A stretch of 64,000 nt of DNA from Streptomyces sp. TRM70350 (GTDB lineage Bacteria; Actinomycetota; Actinomycetes; Streptomycetales; Streptomycetaceae): contig NZ_JAHUXH010000008.1 of the NCBI RefSeq assembly GCF_019219825.1, forward strand, positions 1-64,000, in the 5' to 3' direction. Position numbers and translations under genes: made by a program. This document shows positions 9,050 to 17,457 of this stretch, piece after piece; position 1 is the first letter of the stretch; every line of letters begins with the position of its first letter. Under the pieces are notes generated by a model, which was not told where the DNA came from, did no database searches, and worked only from the letters and a program-made list of their open reading frames with translations.

Positions 9050-9478
9050 ATGACCGGTTCCATCGAGCAGGGCACCAGCCAGACCCACGGGAACACGCAC
9101 ATCCTGCACTTCCTGGTGCGGCTCCCGCGCCCCATGGAACAGGTCTGGCCCTCGGTGGCCACCGCCGCGGGGCTCGCGACCTGGTTCACCCCGGCGGACG
9201 TGCTCGAACCCCACCTCGGCGGCGCGGTCACCCTGCGTGACATCGGCTCGGGGCGGATCACCGCCTGGGACGTCGACCGGGTCGCCGAGTACACGGTGGA
9301 GGGCGGTGGCCGCATCCGGTTCCATCTGGAGCGGGACGGGGAGCAGGGCAGCGCGCTGCGGTTCACGCACGAGTTCGAGGGGGAACGGGAGTCGGAGCAC
9401 CGCTGGCGGGCCCGTTTCGAACGGCTGATCGACGTACTGGGGAAAGGCCCTCAGAGCGACGGCCGGCGACAGGCGTGA
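9050..9478 (+). CDS. SRPBCC (START-like/AHSA1-type) domain protein
   Basis: 142 residues. The pattern (HFLVRLPRPMEQVWPSVATA, LATWFTPADV, GGAVTLRDIGSGRI) is that of the SRPBCC/Aha1-C-like fold, a hydrophobic-pocket domain used for ligand binding or stress-linked roles. No catalytic residue can be assigned. The ATG has GGTCGGAGA upstream. The gene follows resC after 83 bp and may be read through from it. The function is unknown. Confidence 0.85.
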   Translation: MTGSIEQGTSQTHGNTHILHFLVRLPRPMEQVWPSVATAAGLATWFTPADVLEPHLGGAVTLRDIGSGRITAWDVDRVAEYTVEGGGRIRFHLERDGEQGSALRFTHEFEGERESEHRWRARFERLIDVLGKGPQSDGRRQA

Positions 9479-9547
9479 CTTCCACCTCCACGAGGGGCTG
9501 TGCGAGGCCGCGCAGCGAGCGGCGGCGGCTCCGCCTTTCCGGGGCTG

Positions 9548-9936
9548 TCACCCCTCGCTCGGGCCTCGCGTTTCGCCCAGCAGGGCGAGGAGTTCGTCGA
9601 GCATGCGAGGGAACAGGGGCAGGTGGTCGTCGAACGCGGTGGCGAAGTGGCTGTAGACGGCCATGCAGGTCAGGCCGTAGATCTGCCGCCAGCAGGTGAT
9701 CATCAGAAGGGCGACGCCGAGCGGGAGATCCGGCCCCCTGGCCCATGAAGCGGCGGTAGGCGGTCAGCTGACGGGCCAGGGCGGGGTCGAGTTCGTCGTC
9801 GGCCAGTTCACGGAGGAGGACCGGGTCCAGGGCCTCGACAGAGGCGGTCAGCCGGGCGTAGCCGGAGCCCGTCAGGAGGTCGGACTCGGCGGGGTGGGCG
9901 AGCGGCCAGCCGAAGACGGCCCGGGTGCCGCGTGAT
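9548..9936 (-). pseudogene. TetR-family regulator remnant, C-terminal domain
   Basis: Two frames on the minus strand together give a ligand-binding domain typical of TetR regulators. One reads RAVFGWPLAHPAESDLLTG...LTAYRRFMGQG. After a shift near 9720 the other reads ALLMITCWRQIYGLTCMAVY...MLDELLALLG and stops at 9548. The helix-turn-helix part is absent. The fragment abuts the start of an oxygenase gene (9937-10056), which implies a deletion that removed everything between. At least one further frame break makes it non-functional. Confidence 0.7.
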
Positions 9937-10056
9937 CCGGAGGGCCTCGTCGACGGTTCGGGCGATACGGGCGCGGGCCTCGGGGGCGCCGGACCGCCAG
10001 GGCCGCAGGTCGATGGTCGGGATACGGGGGTTGCGGGAGCTGCGGGGATCACTCAC
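9937..10056 (-). pseudogene. 2OG-Fe(II) oxygenase N-terminal stub
   Basis: From GTG at 10056 the first 40 codons read VSDPRSSRNPRIPTIDLRPW...EARARIARTVDEALR. This matches the non-haem dioxygenase N-terminal (DIOX_N) domain of isopenicillin N synthase-like enzymes, where the family would continue with a GFF/LVVTGHGV block. Here homology stops abruptly at about 9937 and TetR-like sequence begins. The GTG overlaps the stop of the deaminase, so the two genes were once a translationally coupled operon. The catalytic HxD...H residues are gone. Confidence 0.7.
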
Positions 10057-10510
10057 CGATGTCCTCATTCCACAGAGCCGGGTTGTCCTTGATGAAGGCG
10101 CGCATCATCGCCACGCACTCGGGATCGTCCACGAGCACGATCTCCACACCGTGCTCCGCCAGCCAGTCGTGCCCGCCGTGGAAGGTGGCCGCCTCGCCGA
10201 TCACCACCCGGGAGATGCCGAACTGCCGGACCAGACCGGAGCAGTACCAGCACGGCGAGAGGGTCGTCACCATCGTCGTACCGCGATACGACCGCTGCCG
10301 CCCCGCGTTCCGGAAGGCCGCCGTCTCCGCGTGCGCCGACGGGTCGCCGTCCTGCACACGCCGGTTGCGGCCACGGCCGAGGAGGGCGCCGTCGGGGCCG
10401 TACAGCGCGGCACCGATCGGGATGCCACCCTCGGCGAGCCCGGCACGGGCCTCGGCGACGGCGGTGGCGAGCCATGCCTGTGACAGTGCCTCGTCCAGTT
10501 CCTGATCCAT
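10049..10510 (-). CDS. cytidine/deoxycytidylate-type nucleobase deaminase
   Basis: 153 residues, complete. The zinc-deaminase signatures are both present: HAETAAF, with the His zinc ligand and Glu proton shuttle, and SPCWYCSG, with the PCxxC cysteine ligands. Length and the C-terminal tail (NPALWNEDIGE) resemble fungal-type cytosine deaminases rather than tRNA adenosine deaminases. Cytosine or another pyrimidine base is therefore the likely substrate, by inference only. It was the upstream partner of the truncated oxygenase (GTGA overlap), so it may have lost its pathway partner. Confidence 0.88.
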   Translation of the reverse strand: MDQELDEALSQAWLATAVAEARAGLAEGGIPIGAALYGPDGALLGRGRNRRVQDGDPSAHAETAAFRNAGRQRSYRGTTMVTTLSPCWYCSGLVRQFGISRVVIGEAATFHGGHDWLAEHGVEIVLVDDPECVAMMRAFIKDNPALWNEDIGE

Positions 10511-10637
10511 ACGTCAACTCTGCGGGCGCGGCGACTCCCGGGCAACGTCCGGCCGACCCGACGCGACCTTGCTCGACGCCGGGTGGTGGTGACCACGGCG
10601 CCACCACGGCCGCCCTCACGACACCCGTTTTCCGCCG

Positions 10638-12095
10638 TCAGGCCCCCGGCGCACCCACCGGCACCGGGGGCCCCTCCGCGATCAGCGCGCCGCCCGCCGC
10701 CCCACCCGCCGGGCCCAGTTCGACCACCCAGTCCGACGCCGCGATCACGTCCTCGTTGTGCTCGATGACCAGCACGGTGTTCCCCAGGTCCCGCAGCCTG
10801 CGCAGTACGTCGACGAGCCGCGCGGTGTCGGACGAGTGCAGCCCGATGGTCGGCTCGTCGAGGACGTACAGCACACCGGTGAGTCCGGAGCCGAGCAGCG
10901 CGGCGAGCCGCAGCCGTTGCGCCTCGCCCGCGGAGAGGCTGGGCGTCGCCTGATCGAGGGTCAGATAGCCGACACCGACGTCGACGAGCCGCCGTACCCG
11001 CTCCTGAAGGTCCGCGACGACCGGCTCGGCGAACAGCCACTCCGCGCCGGTGGCCCGCTCCCGCGCCCCGCCGAGCCACCCGGCGAGTTCGTCGAGCGGC
11101 AGCCGGGCCGCGTCGGCGATCGACAGCCCGTGCACGGTGACGGCCCGGCTCTCCGGCCGCAGCCGCGTCCCCGCACACGCGCCGCACTCCTCCTTCACCA
11201 TCAGCCGCTCGGTCTTCTCCCGGTACTCGGTGTCCTCGATCCGCTCGGCGTACCGCCGCATCAACGCTGTCACCACGCCCTCGAACCGCCCCGCCGTCAC
11301 GGTCGCGGGCGGCTCCACGCCGGGGAAGTGCCGCCGGAACCCGGGACTCTCGACGCCGTACAGCAGCAAGTCCCGCTGCGGTATGCCCAGTTCGTCGACG
11401 GCGACGGACACGTCGAAGTCGATCCCGTAGTGCGCGGCGGCGGCCGTGAGCAGGTGCAGGTTCCGTTCGGTGGCCTTCGGATGCCAGCCGAGCACGGCAC
11501 CGGCGGCCACCCCGAGGCTCCCGTCCACCAGTCGCCGCACATCCGCCCGGAACACCTCCCCGAGCCCGGTGCACCCGGGGCACGCCCCGGCGGGCTTGTT
11601 GAAGGAGAAGGACCCCATCACGAGTCCGGGCACGCCGGTTCCGCAGTGCGGGCACGGCACGACCTCACGAGGCTCGTCGCCCTCGTCCTCGTACGTCGCC
11701 GCCTCGGACTCGTACGACGGTGGTACGCCCTTTCCGCATCCCGGGCACGGCCGTACCCCGATCCGCGACCACAGCAGCCGCAGATAGGTGAAGACCTCGG
11801 TGACCGTGCCGACGGTGGAGCGGGGGCTGCGGTTGGTGAGGTGCTGGTCGACGCTGATCGACGGGGACAGCCCGGTGATGGAGTCCACCGACGGCCGGCT
11901 GACGAGACCGGTGACCATGCCCAGCGACTCCATGTACTGCCGCTGGCCCTCCCGGTGGAGGGTGTCGAGCGCGAGCGTGGACTTGCCGGAGCCGGACAGT
12001 CCGGTCAGCACGACGAGCTTGTTCTTGGGGAGGGAGAGGGAGACGTTCTTGAGGTTGTGGAGTCGGGCGCCCTTGATGTGTATGCGGTCGGCCAT
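10638..12095 (-). CDS. half-size UvrA-like ABC ATPase
   Basis: 485 residues, about half the length of a UvrA. The order is Walker [11 protein letters not shown] (residues 31-40), the NBD1-type block [10 protein letters not shown], a zinc module with CPGC...CPHC pairs, a second CGAC, then the signature LSAGEAQR, Walker [14 protein letters not shown] (to about 420) and a H-loop IEHNEDV. This is a complete first nucleotide-binding half. The second NBD and its zinc finger are missing, and no coding remnant of them follows before the deaminase. It probably acts as a dimer on DNA. UvrA-like proteins of this kind accompany DNA-targeting antibiotics as self-protection. It is divergent from a TioE-type regulator. 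A truncated full-length UvrA is a less likely alternative because the C-terminus is clean. Confidence 0.85.
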   Translation of the reverse strand: MADRIHIKGARLHNLKNVSLSLPKNKLVVLTGLSGSGKSTLALDTLHREGQRQYMESLGMVTGLVSRPSVDSITGLSPSISVDQHLTNRSPRSTVGTVTEVFTYLRLLWSRIGVRPCPGCGKGVPPSYESEAATYEDEGDEPREVVPCPHCGTGVPGLVMGSFSFNKPAGACPGCTGLGEVFRADVRRLVDGSLGVAAGAVLGWHPKATERNLHLLTAAAAHYGIDFDVSVAVDELGIPQRDLLLYGVESPGFRRHFPGVEPPATVTAGRFEGVVTALMRRYAERIEDTEYREKTERLMVKEECGACAGTRLRPESRAVTVHGLSIADAARLPLDELAGWLGGARERATGAEWLFAEPVVADLQERVRRLVDVGVGYLTLDQATPSLSAGEAQRLRLAALLGSGLTGVLYVLDEPTIGLHSSDTARLVDVLRRLRDLGNTVLVIEHNEDVIAASDWVVELGPAGGAAGGALIAEGPPVPVGAPGA

Positions 12096-12187
12096 GCCTT
12101 AAAGTCTGTCATTGAAGTTCCTGTTGGGGCTTTTTGTGGCAATTCGCCTGGTATGTAGGCTTTCTGGGTCCCGTAACCTTCAAATCC
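12096..12187. promoter_or_regulatory. divergent promoter region, uvrA-like / tioE-like
   Basis: 92 bp between two divergent starts, AT-richer than its surroundings. A possible + promoter is TTGTGG (12134-12139) and TAGGCT (12156-12161), with a short 16-bp spacer. TTGAAG (about 12114) and CTTCAA (about 12178) form a widely spaced inverted repeat that could be bound by the regulator. This is weak evidence only. Confidence 0.4.
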
Positions 12188-12907
12188 ATGACGAACGACG
12201 ACCGGTTGCGCCCGGTGGACCTCGCCCGCCTGGTCGGCGTCTCCACGCAGCAGATCCGCAACTACGAGGACGCGGGCGTCCTTCCGCCCGCCGCCCGCAC
12301 GGTGTCCGGCTACCGCACCTTCACCGACACCCACCGCCGGGCCCTGCTCGCCTTCCGCGCCCTGGTGCCCGGCTGCGGCCCGACGACGGCGGCCCGGATC
12401 ATGCGGACCGTGCACGACGGTGACGTACCGGGCGCGCTGGCGCTGGTGGACGCCACGCATGCCGCGCTGCACGAGGAGCGGGAGCGGTTGCGGGCGACGG
12501 GCGAGGCCCTTCAGACCCTCGCCGGTCGCCCCCCGGAGCCGCTGCCCCGCTCCGGGCTGCGCGTCGGCGAGGCGGCCGCGCTGCTCGGCGTACGGCCCTC
12601 AGCGCTTCGGGTGTGGGAGGCGGCGGGCCTGCTGTCGCCACGCCGGGAGCGCGGGACGGCGTACCGCGTCTACGGCCCCGAGGACGTGCGGGACGCCCGC
12701 CTGATCCACACCCTGCGCCGCAGCCACTACCTCCTGGACCAGATCCGGCCGGTGCTGGACGACGTACGCCGCGAGGGCGGTACGGAGGCGCTGCGGACGG
12801 CGATCACCGACCGGGGGGAGGCCCTGAACGCCCGTACGCGCGCGATGCTCGCGGGGGCGGGGGCCTTGCACGGGTACCTGGGCAGCGTCATCGAGCGGCG
12901 GCCCTGA
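12188..12907 (+). CDS. TioE-family MerR-type regulator with two HTH domains
   Basis: 239 residues built from two MerR-like winged-helix domains in tandem and little else. Domain 1 spans about residues 7-76 (RPVDLARLVGVSTQQIRNYE). Domain 2 spans about 123-190 (LRVGEAAALLGVRPSALRVW, then TAYRVYGPEDVRDA). The conserved domain database treats such proteins as a separate TioE class, named for the thiocoraline cluster. The ATG at 12188 is chosen because the upstream extension is not MerR-like. It is divergent from the half-size UvrA, so it most likely controls that gene, and perhaps itself, in response to a DNA-binding drug. No effector domain is evident. Confidence 0.88.
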   Translation: MTNDDRLRPVDLARLVGVSTQQIRNYEDAGVLPPAARTVSGYRTFTDTHRRALLAFRALVPGCGPTTAARIMRTVHDGDVPGALALVDATHAALHEERERLRATGEALQTLAGRPPEPLPRSGLRVGEAAALLGVRPSALRVWEAAGLLSPRRERGTAYRVYGPEDVRDARLIHTLRRSHYLLDQIRPVLDDVRREGGTEALRTAITDRGEALNARTRAMLAGAGALHGYLGSVIERRP

Positions 12908-12928
12908 TCGGGGTGGGCGCGAGCGTGC

Positions 12929-13252
12929 TCAGGGTGCTGTGTTGTCGTCGCCGTCCTTCTTCTTTTCCTTCTCGTCCCTCTTGTCCTGCTCCTCCTCGGA
13001 CAGCGACCTGAGGAACTCCGGGTTGTCGTCCGGCGCGACCCACTGCCGACGGTGACCGGCGGGCCCGGCCGGGCGGCGCTGCTTGCCCGCGATCAGCCAG
13101 GAGATCGAGCCGACGAGGGGGAACAGGAGCACCAGGATCGCCCACAGCGGCTTCGGCATGTGCCGGATGTCCTTCTCGTCGGTGCTGATGCAGTCGATGA
13201 AGGCGTACACGCTCAACGCCAGTGGTACGACGAACATCAGGATCCGGAGCAT
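12929..13252 (-). CDS. small membrane protein with PLDc_N-like domain
   Basis: 107 residues. Two hydrophobic segments (about 1-20 and 35-57) are separated by a short loop and end in [10 protein letters not shown], the pattern of the phospholipase D nuclease N-terminal (PLDc_N) domain found alone in many actinobacterial membrane proteins. The tail after residue 60 is highly charged ([14 protein letters not shown]) and cytoplasmic. No phospholipase catalytic motif is present. It is convergent with the MerR gene and divergent from mqnL. Confidence 0.85.
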   Translation of the reverse strand: MLRILMFVVPLALSVYAFIDCISTDEKDIRHMPKPLWAILVLLFPLVGSISWLIAGKQRRPAGPAGHRRQWVAPDDNPEFLRSLSEEEQDKRDEKEKKKDGDDNTAP

Positions 13253-13341
13253 CGGCGGTCACCTCGTGGAACGACGGTCGGAAGCCGCGCGCGCGGCCCC
13301 CGTGACGGGGCCAGGGTAGCCCCTCGGGGATACTTGACCCC

Positions 13342-14793
13342 ATGGCTTACGACGATCTTCGCTCCCTGCTCAGGGCACTGGAGCGCGAGGGGGACCTGAA
13401 GCGCATCAAGGTGGAGGTCGATCCGTATCTGGAGGTCGGGGAGATCGTCGACCGGGTGCAGAAGGCGGGCGGGCCCGCGCTGCTCTTCGAGAAGGTGAAG
13501 GGGTCGTCGATGCCCCTCGCCATGAACGTGTTCGGGACCGACCGGCGGCTGCTCAAGGCGCTCGGGCTGAAGTCGTACGGCGAGATCTCCGACAAGATCG
13601 GCGGGCTGCTGAAGCCCGAGCTGCCGCACGGGTTCGTCGGGGTGCGCGAGGCCTTCGGGAAGCTCGGCGCGATGACGCACGTACCGCCGAAGAAGGTGAA
13701 GGACGCCCCGGTGCAGGAGGTCGTCCTGCACGGCGACGACGTCGACCTGGAGCAGCTCCCCGCGCTGTTCACCTGGCCCAAGGACGGCGGCTCCTTCTTC
13801 AACCTGGGCCTGACCCACACCAAGCACCCGGAGACGGGCGTCCGCAACCTCGGCCTGTACCGCCTCCAGCGCCACGACAGGCGCACCATCGGCATGCACT
13901 GGCAGATCCACAAGGACAGCCGCAACCACTACCAGGTGGCGGCCCGGCGCGGGGAGCGGCTGCCGGTCGCGATCGCCTTCGGCTGCCCGCCCGCCGTGAC
14001 GTACGCCTCCACCGCGCCGCTCCCGGGAGACATCGACGAGTACCTGTTCGCCGGGTTCATCGCGGGCAGGCGGATCGAGATGGTCGACTGCAAGACGGTG
14101 CCCCTGCAGGTGCCCGCGCAGGCGGAGGTCGTCATCGAGGGCTGGCTGGAGCCCGGCGAGATGCTCCCCGAGGGGCCGTTCGGCGACCACACCGGCTTCT
14201 ACACACCGCAGGAGCCCTTCCCCGCGCTGAGGATCGACTGCGTGACCATGCGGAAGCGGCCGCTGCTCCAGTCGATCGTCGTGGGGCGCCCCCCGACGGA
14301 GGACGGACCCCTCGGCCGGGCGACCGAGCGGTTCTTCCTCCCCCTGCTGAAGATCATCGTGCCGGACATCGTGGACTACCACCTGCCCGAGGCCGGCGGT
14401 TTCCACAACTGCGCGATCGTCGCGATCGACAAGAAGTACCCCAAGCACGCGCAGAAGGTGATGCACGCGATCTGGGGCGCGCACATGATGTCCCTGACCA
14501 AGCTGATCGTGGTGGTCGACGCCGACTGCGACGTGCACGACCTGCACGAGGTCGCCTGGCGCGCCCTCGGCAACACGGACTACGCCCGCGACCTGACGGT
14601 CGTCGAAGGCCCGGTCGATCATCTGGACCACGCGTCCTACCAGCAGTTCTGGGGCGGCAAGGCGGGCATCGACGCGACGAAGAAGTGGCCCGAGGAGGGC
14701 TACACGCGGGACGGGGGCTGGCCCGACATGGTGGAGTCCGATCCGAAGACGGCGGCCATGGTGGACCGCCGCTGGAGGGAGTACGGCCTGTGA
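13342..14793 (+). CDS. mqnL: menaquinone biosynthesis decarboxylase, UbiD family
   Basis: 483 residues, full-length UbiD-type prenylated-FMN decarboxylase of the SCO4490 subfamily. Landmarks are MTHVPPKKVKDAPVQEVV, TWPKDGGSFFNLGL, the E(x)PFGDHTGFY block and HMMSLTKLIVVVDADCDVHD. In the futalosine pathway it decarboxylates the prenylated 1,4-dihydroxy-6-naphthoate intermediate, using the cofactor made by the UbiX-type flavin prenyltransferase encoded 1.4 kb downstream. The ATG lies after a run of weak Shine-Dalgarno sequence. Its stop overlaps the mqnP start (GTGA). Confidence 0.95.
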   Translation: MAYDDLRSLLRALEREGDLKRIKVEVDPYLEVGEIVDRVQKAGGPALLFEKVKGSSMPLAMNVFGTDRRLLKALGLKSYGEISDKIGGLLKPELPHGFVGVREAFGKLGAMTHVPPKKVKDAPVQEVVLHGDDVDLEQLPALFTWPKDGGSFFNLGLTHTKHPETGVRNLGLYRLQRHDRRTIGMHWQIHKDSRNHYQVAARRGERLPVAIAFGCPPAVTYASTAPLPGDIDEYLFAGFIAGRRIEMVDCKTVPLQVPAQAEVVIEGWLEPGEMLPEGPFGDHTGFYTPQEPFPALRIDCVTMRKRPLLQSIVVGRPPTEDGPLGRATERFFLPLLKIIVPDIVDYHLPEAGGFHNCAIVAIDKKYPKHAQKVMHAIWGAHMMSLTKLIVVVDADCDVHDLHEVAWRALGNTDYARDLTVVEGPVDHLDHASYQQFWGGKAGIDATKKWPEEGYTRDGGWPDMVESDPKTAAMVDRRWREYGL

Positions 14794-15692
14794 GTTCCGC
14801 TTCTGCCGCGATTCCGCAGCCGGGCCGTGCCAGGGCCTTCCTCCGCCTGGTGATGATCGAGCACTCGGTCTTCGCCCTGCCCTTCGCCTACATCGCCTCC
14901 CTCACGGCGATGTTCCAGTGGGACCGGAACATCCACTGGGGCCGTCTGCTGCTGGTCACGATCTGCATGGTCGGCCTGCGCACGTTCGCCATGGCCGTCA
15001 ACCGGATCATCGACCGCGAGATCGACGCGAGGAACCCCCGCACGGCCCACCGCGAGCTGGTCACGGGCGCGATGTCGGTACGACACGCCTGGACCGGCGC
15101 CCTGATCGCCCTGGTGGTCTTCCTGGGCGCGGCGGCCCTGCTCAACCCCCTGTGCCTGGCCCTCGCGCCGGTCGCCGTCATCCCGATGGTGGTCTACCCC
15201 TACGGCAAACGGTTCACGAACTTCCCCCAGGCCATCCTCGGCCTCGCCCAGGCGATGGGCCCGGTCGGCGGCTGGCTCGCGATCACCGGCGCCTGGTCCT
15301 GGGACGCGGTGATCCTGGGCCTGGCCGTCGGCATCTGGATCGGCGGCTTCGACCTGATCTACGCCTGCCAGGACGTCGAGGCCGACCGTGAGATCGGCGT
15401 CATGTCGGTCCCGGCCCGCTTCGGCGTCCCGGCGGCGATCTGGGGCGCGCGGGTCTGCCACGCCGTGACGACCGGGTTGTTCGTCTGGTACGCCCTCGCC
15501 ACCGACGCGGGCGCGTTCTTCTGGCTCGGCCTGCTGATCGTCGCGGGCGCGTTCGTGTACGAGCACACGATCGTCCGCCCGCACGACCTGTCCCGGGTCA
15601 ACAGGGCGTTCTTCAGCGTCAACGGCTTCATCGGCATTGCCCTGTTCGGGTGCGCGCTGTTTGATCTCTTGGTTCGGGGCCTGACCGTGTAG
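14790..15692 (+). CDS. mqnP: UbiA-family prenyltransferase of menaquinone synthesis
   Basis: 300 residues, eight or nine membrane segments. The two Asp-rich motifs of UbiA prenyltransferases are visible: NRIIDREIDARNPRT (first) and YACQDVEADREIGVMSVP (second). It attaches the polyprenyl chain to the naphthoate product of the futalosine pathway. The GTG overlaps the mqnL stop, so stoichiometry is coupled. The polyprenyl donor could come from the synthase at the other end of the window (62943). Confidence 0.95.
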   Translation: MSSASAAIPQPGRARAFLRLVMIEHSVFALPFAYIASLTAMFQWDRNIHWGRLLLVTICMVGLRTFAMAVNRIIDREIDARNPRTAHRELVTGAMSVRHAWTGALIALVVFLGAAALLNPLCLALAPVAVIPMVVYPYGKRFTNFPQAILGLAQAMGPVGGWLAITGAWSWDAVILGLAVGIWIGGFDLIYACQDVEADREIGVMSVPARFGVPAAIWGARVCHAVTTGLFVWYALATDAGAFFWLGLLIVAGAFVYEHTIVRPHDLSRVNRAFFSVNGFIGIALFGCALFDLLVRGLTV

Positions 15693-15739
15693 CTACGGTG
15701 CGGCCTACCATCGAGGGCAGGACCCTCAGGGAGGCCACC

Positions 15740-16154
15740 GTGACCGTCTCGGGCATCGACCGCCTGCACTCGCAGCTCAGCAAGCTGGAGGGCATGTTCC
15801 CCGGCTATCTGACGGAGATTGTCGAGGGCAGCATCGTGCAGGTGTCCGCCGATCTGGAGCTTGTACTCCCCTGATCTGATCGAGTTCGTGGCCGAAGTGG
15901 TGTCGCCGGAAAGCGTTCGCCGTGACTACGAGATCAAGCCCCGCTGGTACGCCTCCCGAGCCATCGCCAACTACGTGATCCTCGACCCGCTGCGGGGCCA
16001 CGCCGTCACGATGTGGAACCCGGGCCCCGACGGCTACCGAGGCCGCGACACCATCCCCTACGGTCCCGACCTCACCATCGACTCCCCGCTCGGCAAGCTG
16101 ACGATCCCCACCACGCACCTTCCCGTCGATCCGAAGGCGCCCCACCGTTCCTGA
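15740..16154 (+). pseudogene. Uma2-family (DUF820) nuclease-like gene with internal deletion
   Basis: The 5' part from GTG 15740 (VTVSGIDRLHSQLSKLEGMF, then TEIVEGSIV) stops at a TGA after 44 codons. A second frame continues with YSPDLIEFVAEVVSPESVRRDY and TIPYGPDLTIDSPLGKLTIP to 16154. Both are Uma2 sequence, but about 60-70 residues of the middle, including the catalytic acidic block of this PD-(D/E)XK fold, are missing at a junction near 15860. Deletion plus frameshift makes it dead. It sits between mqnP and mqnM and separates them from a single operon. Confidence 0.85.
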
Positions 16155-16185
16155 AGACCTTTTCGGCCACCGGTACGCTCAAGAT

Positions 16186-16860
16186 GTGAACGCAGGGGAA
16201 TCGCAGCGCGCGCCTTGGATCGTGGGGGTGTCCGGAGCATCCGGTACGCCGTATGCGGCTGCAGTGCTGCGTGCGCTGCTGGAGGCCGGGGAGAGTGTCG
16301 ACCTCGTCGTCAGCCGGGCCTCGCGGCTCACCCTGCTGGATGAGACCGGGCTGTCCTTCCGGGACGCGCACTGGCGGGACGACCTGCGGGAATGGCTGTC
16401 CAGGGGGGCCGACGGCAAGCCGGACGCCTTCGTCGTGAATCTCGACGGCGTACGGCACTGGAGTGCGGGCGACCTGGCCGCCGGGCCGTCCTCGGGGTCG
16501 TACCCCGCGAAGGGGATGCTGATCGTGCCCGCGTCGACCGCCTGCGTCGCCGGAGTCGCCCTCGGGCTCTCCAAGGACCTGCTGCAACGGGCCGCGAGCG
16601 TCACCTTGAAGGAGGGGCGTCCGCTGGTCGTCGCCGTGCGGGAGGCACCGCTCGGCGGGCAGACGCTGCGGCACCTGGTCTCCCTGGACGACGCCGGGGC
16701 GACCGTCGTACCCGCCTCACCCGCCTTCTACGCGGGCGCCACCCACATCCAGGACCTCGTCGACTTCGTCGCCGGACGGGTCCTCGACGCGGTCGGCGTC
16801 CCGCACACGCTCTACCGCCGGTGGGCGGGCGAACTCGGCGGCGGGTCGCGCACCACCTGA
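16186..16860 (+). CDS. mqnM: UbiX-type flavin prenyltransferase
   Basis: 224 residues. The flavin-binding opening is VGVSGASGTPYAAAVLRALL. The C-terminal half carries PASTACVAGVALGLSKDLLQRA, REAPLGGQTLRHLV and the tail LYRRWAGEL. UbiX makes prenylated FMN for UbiD enzymes, so its partner is MqnL. The GTG at 16186 lies very near a plausible -10 (TACGCT, 16173-16178), so the mRNA may be nearly leaderless. An insertion around residues 80-105 (RGADGKPDAFVVNLDGVRHW) is longer than in E. coli UbiX. Confidence 0.94.
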   Translation: MNAGESQRAPWIVGVSGASGTPYAAAVLRALLEAGESVDLVVSRASRLTLLDETGLSFRDAHWRDDLREWLSRGADGKPDAFVVNLDGVRHWSAGDLAAGPSSGSYPAKGMLIVPASTACVAGVALGLSKDLLQRAASVTLKEGRPLVVAVREAPLGGQTLRHLVSLDDAGATVVPASPAFYAGATHIQDLVDFVAGRVLDAVGVPHTLYRRWAGELGGGSRTT

Positions 16861-16918
16861 GCCTCACCTTCACTCACCAGGAACACGTCAGACCTCTTCA
16901 GTGGAAGGCTTCGATCGC

Positions 16919-17374
16919 ATGGACGCCGTGGACAGGCAGCTCATCCAGGCCCTGAGGGAGAACGGCAGGGCCTCCTACGCGGAGCTGGGGCGCCTCGTCG
17001 GCCTGTCGGGACCCAGCGTCACCGACCGCATCAACCGGCTGGAGGCGGCCGGCGTCATCACCGGCTACCGCGCCACCGTGAACGCCGCCTCGCTCGGCCT
17101 CGGCGTCACCGCCCTGATCGGCATCTCACTCTCCGACGCCGCCGATCACGAGGACGTGGCACAGCGGCTGAGGGACCTGCCGGAGATCGAGGACTGCTGG
17201 TTCATCGCCGGTGACGACTCGTTCATGCTCAAGGTGCGGGCGACCGACGTGGACGGGCTGGAGAAGATCATCCGGCGGCTGAGCGGGACCAAGGGCGTGT
17301 CGCGGACCCGTACCACCATCGTGCTGTCCACCAAGTGGGAGAACCGGGTGGGTGAGCTGCCGGAAGAGGTGTAG
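16919..17374 (+). CDS. Lrp/AsnC-family transcriptional regulator
   Basis: 151 residues from ATG 16919, which has GGAAGG ten bases upstream. A GTG at 16901 would add six residues. The N-terminal winged HTH covers residues 1-60 (MDAVDRQLIQALRENGRASY, LSGPSVTDRINRLEAAGVI). The C-terminal RAM ligand domain covers about 70-145 and contains the GDDSFMLKV turn. It lies between mqnM and mqnE, so it may tune menaquinone synthesis to an amino-acid-like signal. No operator is identified. Confidence 0.92.
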   Translation: MDAVDRQLIQALRENGRASYAELGRLVGLSGPSVTDRINRLEAAGVITGYRATVNAASLGLGVTALIGISLSDAADHEDVAQRLRDLPEIEDCWFIAGDDSFMLKVRATDVDGLEKIIRRLSGTKGVSRTRTTIVLSTKWENRVGELPEEV

Positions 17375-17390
17375 GCGCGGAGCGCCGTAT

Positions 17391-17421
17391 GGGGGCACCT
17401 CCCGCCCGAAGGGTGGGGGAG
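17391..17421. repeat. intergenic hairpin repeat between lrp and mqnE
   Basis: GGGGGCACCTCCC followed by GCCCGAAGGGT and GGGGGAG folds into a G/C hairpin of a type common between Streptomyces genes. It could act as a terminator of the lrp transcript, or as a processing signal upstream of mqnE. Confidence 0.55.
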
Positions 17422-17457
17422 TACGGTTGGCGGAGTCTGTCTGAGAGAGGTGCACGC

